From NCBI RefSeq assembly GCF_026003995.1, contig NZ_BPIG01000003.1, positions 124,001-188,000 on the forward strand: a DNA stretch of 64,000 nucleotides. The letters are read 5' to 3'. The notes below the pieces were generated by a model. That model was not told the origin of the DNA, made no database searches, and saw nothing but the letters and a program-made list of their open reading frames with translations. Shown here piece after piece: positions 61,129 to 64,000 of this stretch. Source of the stretch: Tepidiforma sp. (GTDB taxonomy: Bacteria > Chloroflexota > Dehalococcoidia > Tepidiformales > Tepidiformaceae). Position 1 is the stretch's first letter, and each line of letters starts with the position of its first letter. The position numbers and the translations under genes are program-made.

Positions 61129-62433
61129 TTGGAACTTCAGAACGTCGTCATCGTCGATGGTGTCCGCTCCGCCTTCGCGCGCGGCGGGCGCGGCAAGCTC
61201 GTCGCCACCCGGCTCGATGAAGCGGGCGCGCAGGTGCTCCGCGCGCTGCTGGAGCGCAACCCGAAGGTGAAGCCCACGATGGTCGAGGATATCGGCCTCG
61301 GCAACGTGCAGGGCGCGGGTGAGCTCGCGGGCATCGGCGCGGACACCATCGCGCGGCTCGCCGGCCTGCCGGCCGAAATCTCCGCCTTCGATACGAACCG
61401 CCAGTGCGGTTCGAGCATGGAGGTGCTGCACCGCATCGCGCAGTCGATCGCCGTCGGCGCGACGGAGTGCGGCATCGCGATGGGCGCGGAGCGGATGGGC
61501 CGCGGTCTCGGCGGCGGCCAGCGCGGCCCGACGACCCGGATCACGGAGTTCAACCGCCGCCGGCTCGAGCAGACGCCGGAGCAGCGGAACATGGCGCCGG
61601 ACCACTTCGAGAACTTCTCCGTGCCGTTCCCGGATGCCATCCTCGACTACTCACCGGTCCTCTCGATGGTGCAGACCGCCCAGAACGTGGCCGAGGTCTA
61701 CAACCTGAGCCGGGAGGAGATGGACCAGTTCGCGGTGGAGAGTCACCGGAAGGCCGTCGCCGCCTACGAAAAGGGCGTCTACAAGGACGAGATCATCCCG
61801 CTCGAGGTGGAGGACCCGGTCTTCGATGCCGAGGGCAACTGGGTCGAATCGGAGCGCGGGAAGATGATCGTCTTCGACCGCGATGAGTGCATCCGGCCGG
61901 GCACGAACATCGAAGCGCTGAGCCAGCTGCCGCCGGTGAAGGGTATCGTCAGCCCGACGGGGCAGGAGCTGCGCATCACGGCCGGCAACAGCTGCCCGAC
62001 GAACGACGGCATCAGCGCGGTGCTGCTGATGAGCGAGAAGAAAGCGCTCGAGCTCGGCCTCGAGCCGCTCGCCCGGATTGCGGGCTACGGCATCGCGGGC
62101 GTGAAGCCGCAGGTGATGGGCCTCGGCCCGGTCCCCTCGACGAAGAAGGCGCTCCGCCATGCGGGCATCGAGGCCGACCAGATCGACCGGGTCGAGTTCA
62201 ACGAGGCGTTCGCCGCGCAGGTCATCCCCTCCTGCAAGGAGCTGGGCATCCCGCTGGAGAAGGTGAACGTGAACGGCGGCTCGATCGCCATCGGCCACCC
62301 GCTCGGCGCGACCGGCGCCCGGCTCGTGCTGACCGTCGCGCACGAACTGCGCCGCTCGGGCAAGCGCTACGGCCTCGCGACCCAGTGCATCGGCGCGGGC
62401 ATGGGCATCAGCACCATCATCGAGGCGCTCTAG
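61129..62433 (+). CDS. Acetyl-CoA acetyltransferase (thiolase)
   Basis: 434 aa from TTG 61129, with AGGAAGAAGGA upstream. The nucleophile Cys is in DTNRQCGSSMEVLH; the C-terminal His and Cys are in IGHPLGATGARLV and QCIGAGMGIS. It condenses or cleaves acyl-CoA thioesters; FadA-like degradation and biosynthetic roles cannot be told apart here. TATCAT (61061-61066) may be its -10. Confidence 0.93.
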   Translation: MELQNVVIVDGVRSAFARGGRGKLVATRLDEAGAQVLRALLERNPKVKPTMVEDIGLGNVQGAGELAGIGADTIARLAGLPAEISAFDTNRQCGSSMEVLHRIAQSIAVGATECGIAMGAERMGRGLGGGQRGPTTRITEFNRRRLEQTPEQRNMAPDHFENFSVPFPDAILDYSPVLSMVQTAQNVAEVYNLSREEMDQFAVESHRKAVAAYEKGVYKDEIIPLEVEDPVFDAEGNWVESERGKMIVFDRDECIRPGTNIEALSQLPPVKGIVSPTGQELRITAGNSCPTNDGISAVLLMSEKKALELGLEPLARIAGYGIAGVKPQVMGLGPVPSTKKALRHAGIEADQIDRVEFNEAFAAQVIPSCKELGIPLEKVNVNGGSIAIGHPLGATGARLVLTVAHELRRSGKRYGLATQCIGAGMGISTIIEAL

Positions 62434-62460
62434 CCCTCCGCACCGGGTTCGAACCTCATG

Positions 62461-62490
62461 CGCGGCGCCGGGAAATTTCCCGGCGCCGCG
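62461..62490. terminator. Perfect 30-nt palindrome terminator
   Basis: Both arms are 15 nt (CGCGGCGCCGGGAAA and its complement) with no loop bases spare, followed by TTCC. It ends the thiolase transcript. Confidence 0.75.
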
Positions 62491-62597
62491 TTCCGTTCGG
62501 CCGCGCGGCCGCGTTTTACCGGGGTAAAGACGCCTGACCGTTCCCGCGGCGCCCCTGCGCGAAGATAGGCGGGACATCCGTGTCCCGGGAGCCGCTC

Positions 62598-63368
62598 ATG
62601 AATCGGAAGCTGCTGATGTTCGGCGGGGGAGGGCTGGCGGTCGCAGCCATCGCCGCCTTCGCCGCCTGGTTCTTCTTCATCCGGAGCGACGCGCCGGAAG
62701 CGGTGTCGCTCGAAGGTGCGCTCGAGACGCTGCGGACGCCGACGGCGGCGGGGCAGGCCGGGGCGGGCTCGACGCCGGCCGCCGGCGCGACGGCCCAGCC
62801 CGGCAGCGGGGGCGGCAGCAGCGCAGCCGGCGGCATCGACGGCGCCTGGGGCATCGCCCCGGCCGGCGAGACGTTCGTCGGCTACCGGGTGCAGGAGGAG
62901 CTCGCGCAGATCGGCGCGGTGACCGCGGTGGGCCGCACCTCCGACGTCCGGGGGACGGTGACCATCCAGGACGGCACGGTGCAGCCGGGGAGTTCGTTCA
63001 CGGCGAACCTGCAGACGCTCCGCAGCGACCGTTCGCAGCGGGACAACGCGCTCCGGCGGCAGGCGCTGGAGACGGACCTCTTCCCGAACGCGACCTTCAC
63101 GCTCAAGGAGGCGGTGCGGCTGCCGGCCGGGTTCGCGAACGGCGAGGCGTTCAGCACGACGCTGAAGGGCGCGCTCGAGCTGCACGGGGTGACGCGCGAC
63201 GTGGAGATCCCGGCGCAGGCGAAGGTGGAGAACGGCCTCATCGTCGTCGTGGGGTCGATCGAGATCAAATTCGCCGACTACAACATCGCGCAGCCGCGGG
63301 CGGCGATCGTGCTGAGCGTCGAGGACAAAGGCATCATGGAGTTCCAGCTCTTCCTCCAGAAGCAGTAA
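62598..63368 (+). CDS. YceI-family periplasmic protein, membrane-anchored
   Basis: 256 aa. N-terminal anchor (LAVAAIAAFAAWFFFI), Gly/Ala linker, then a YceI lipocalin-like barrel: VGYRVQEELAQIGAVTAVGRT, GTVTIQDGTVQPGSSFTANL, LRSDRSQRDNALRRQALET, GALELHGVTRDVEIPAQ. These bind polyprenoid-type lipids. ATG 62598 with GGGAG upstream is preferred over the in-frame GTG 62580. Confidence 0.9.
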   Translation: MNRKLLMFGGGGLAVAAIAAFAAWFFFIRSDAPEAVSLEGALETLRTPTAAGQAGAGSTPAAGATAQPGSGGGSSAAGGIDGAWGIAPAGETFVGYRVQEELAQIGAVTAVGRTSDVRGTVTIQDGTVQPGSSFTANLQTLRSDRSQRDNALRRQALETDLFPNATFTLKEAVRLPAGFANGEAFSTTLKGALELHGVTRDVEIPAQAKVENGLIVVVGSIEIKFADYNIAQPRAAIVLSVEDKGIMEFQLFLQKQ

Positions 63369-63396
63369 GGCGGGGCCGAGCCCTGCGCATGTCGCA

Positions 63397-63422
63397 CCGG
63401 GGGCGCGGCGCCGCGCCCCCGG
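63397..63422. terminator. Bidirectional terminator palindrome
   Basis: Perfect 13-nt arms (CCGGGGGCGCGGC and complement) are followed by GTTT. It lies between the convergent YceI and EamA genes. Confidence 0.7.
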
Positions 63423-63444
63423 GTTTCGCGTGTGCCGGGGGGCG

Positions 63445-64000
63445 TCAGGCGGAGATGAGGGCCACCCCGGCGAGGGCGAGGGCAGCGCCGAGGATGCGCC
63501 GCGGGGTGAAGCGTTCGCCGCCGACGAGCCGGGCGAGCAGGAGCGTCTGCACCGGGTAGAGCGAGCCGAGGACGGAGGCGATGGCGACGTTGCCGCGGGC
63601 GGTGGCGAGGGCGAAGGAGAGGTTCGCCGCGGTATCGATGGCGCCGATGGCGGAGAGGCGGAGGCCGGGAAGCGCGCCGGGCCAGCGGAGCGCGCCGGCC
63701 GCCGCGCCGACGGTGCCGGTGAAGATCGCCGCGCCGATGCGGGCGAAGAGGACGGCGACGAGCGCATCGCCATCGCTGGCGGCGCCGCGGTCGATGAGGA
63801 GGAAGAAGACGCCGAAGCCGGCCGCCGCCGCGAGGCCGAGGACGACGGGCTGGAGGTGGCGGCCGCCGGCGAAGAGGCGGCCCTCGGCCGGGAGCGAGAC
63901 GAGGATGATGCCGGCGAAGGCGAGCGCCATCCCGGCGAGGGCTGCGGGCCCCGGCGCATCGCCCGCGATGAGCGCGGCAGCGACGGGGATGACGGCGCCG
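63445..64000 (-). CDS. EamA/DMT-superfamily transporter, 5' partial
   Basis: The C-terminal part of a drug/metabolite transporter runs off the right edge of the window. About six helices are visible, including ALAGMALAFAGIILVSLPAEG, GLAAAAGFGVFFLLIDRGA and the typical end VASVLGSLYPVQTLLLARLVGGERF...GAALALAGVALI. The substrate cannot be predicted. Confidence 0.85.
   Translation of the reverse strand, partial: GAVIPVAAALIAGDAPGPAALAGMALAFAGIILVSLPAEGRLFAGGRHLQPVVLGLAAAAGFGVFFLLIDRGAASDGDALVAVLFARIGAAIFTGTVGAAAGALRWPGALPGLRLSAIGAIDTAANLSFALATARGNVAIASVLGSLYPVQTLLLARLVGGERFTPRRILGAALALAGVALISA

Overview
The window is GC-rich DNA from a free-living, non-photosynthetic bacterium. My best placement is Chloroflexota, perhaps a thermophilic Dehalococcoidia of the Tepidiforma type. 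This is inferred from a b6f-style split cytochrome b next to a LysM cytochrome, a mix of lipoproteins and a sortase-like tail, a c-di-AMP riboswitch, and a possible di-myo-inositol-phosphate gene pair. No rRNA is present to confirm it. Genes are dense and intergenic gaps short. Many start codons lie only 6-7 nt downstream of a -10-like hexamer, so leaderless transcripts look common.

Layout. 1-7.4 kb: a hybrid histidine kinase and two secreted surface proteins, all carrying frameshifts as read. 7.4-12.7 kb: a repeat-rich stretch with two S23-type four-helix-bundle genes, secreted proteins of unknown role, and a nucleotidyltransferase/CDP-alcohol phosphotransferase pair. 13-21 kb: P-type ATPase, PDZ relic, enoyl-CoA hydratase, transpeptidase PBP, sugar-hydrolase-like lipoprotein, site-2 protease. 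21-29.5 kb: purL and purQ, a DUF4389 gene with an in-frame amber codon, a 7TM-HD phosphodiesterase, HAD, YqeY, S21, DUF1992. 29.6-34 kb: a menaquinol:cytochrome c reductase operon made of a 39-aa membrane peptide, cytochrome b6-like and subunit IV-like proteins, Rieske, and an unusual cytochrome c/LysM/cupredoxin fusion. 34-42 kb: glycosyltransferase, HDOD, CapA-like protein, purF, cysE, lysA. 42-47 kb: response regulator, PAS histidine kinase, chemoreceptor. 46.7-50 kb: repeat arrays, GerW/YtfJ, infA, an RRM protein, HicBA. 50-52.5 kb: panD-panB-panC. 52.5-56 kb: a c-di-AMP riboswitch with its gene, cysS, a lytic transglycosylase, tRNA-Thr. 56-64 kb: an AT-richer lipoprotein, an Mn2+ riboswitch with TerC, PspA/PspAA/zinc ribbon, MNT-HEPN, thiolase, YceI, an EamA transporter.

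The most distinctive signals are two. First, the three-part cytochrome c/LysM/cupredoxin protein at the end of the bc operon looks like a peptidoglycan-bound electron relay. Second, there is a dispersed family of heptanucleotide arrays (GGGANNN)n combined with two hairpin modules. These hairpins are inverted copies of each other, have complementary loops and show a compensatory base-pair swap. The arrays fill the gaps at gene 3' ends, have spread into at least two reading frames, and flank one of the two S23-type genes. The other S23-type gene is bracketed by a second structured repeat family.

Frame breaks are concentrated in the first 7.4 kb. The PBP and lysA breaks fall in G or C homopolymers, which favours sequencing error over real gene loss there.
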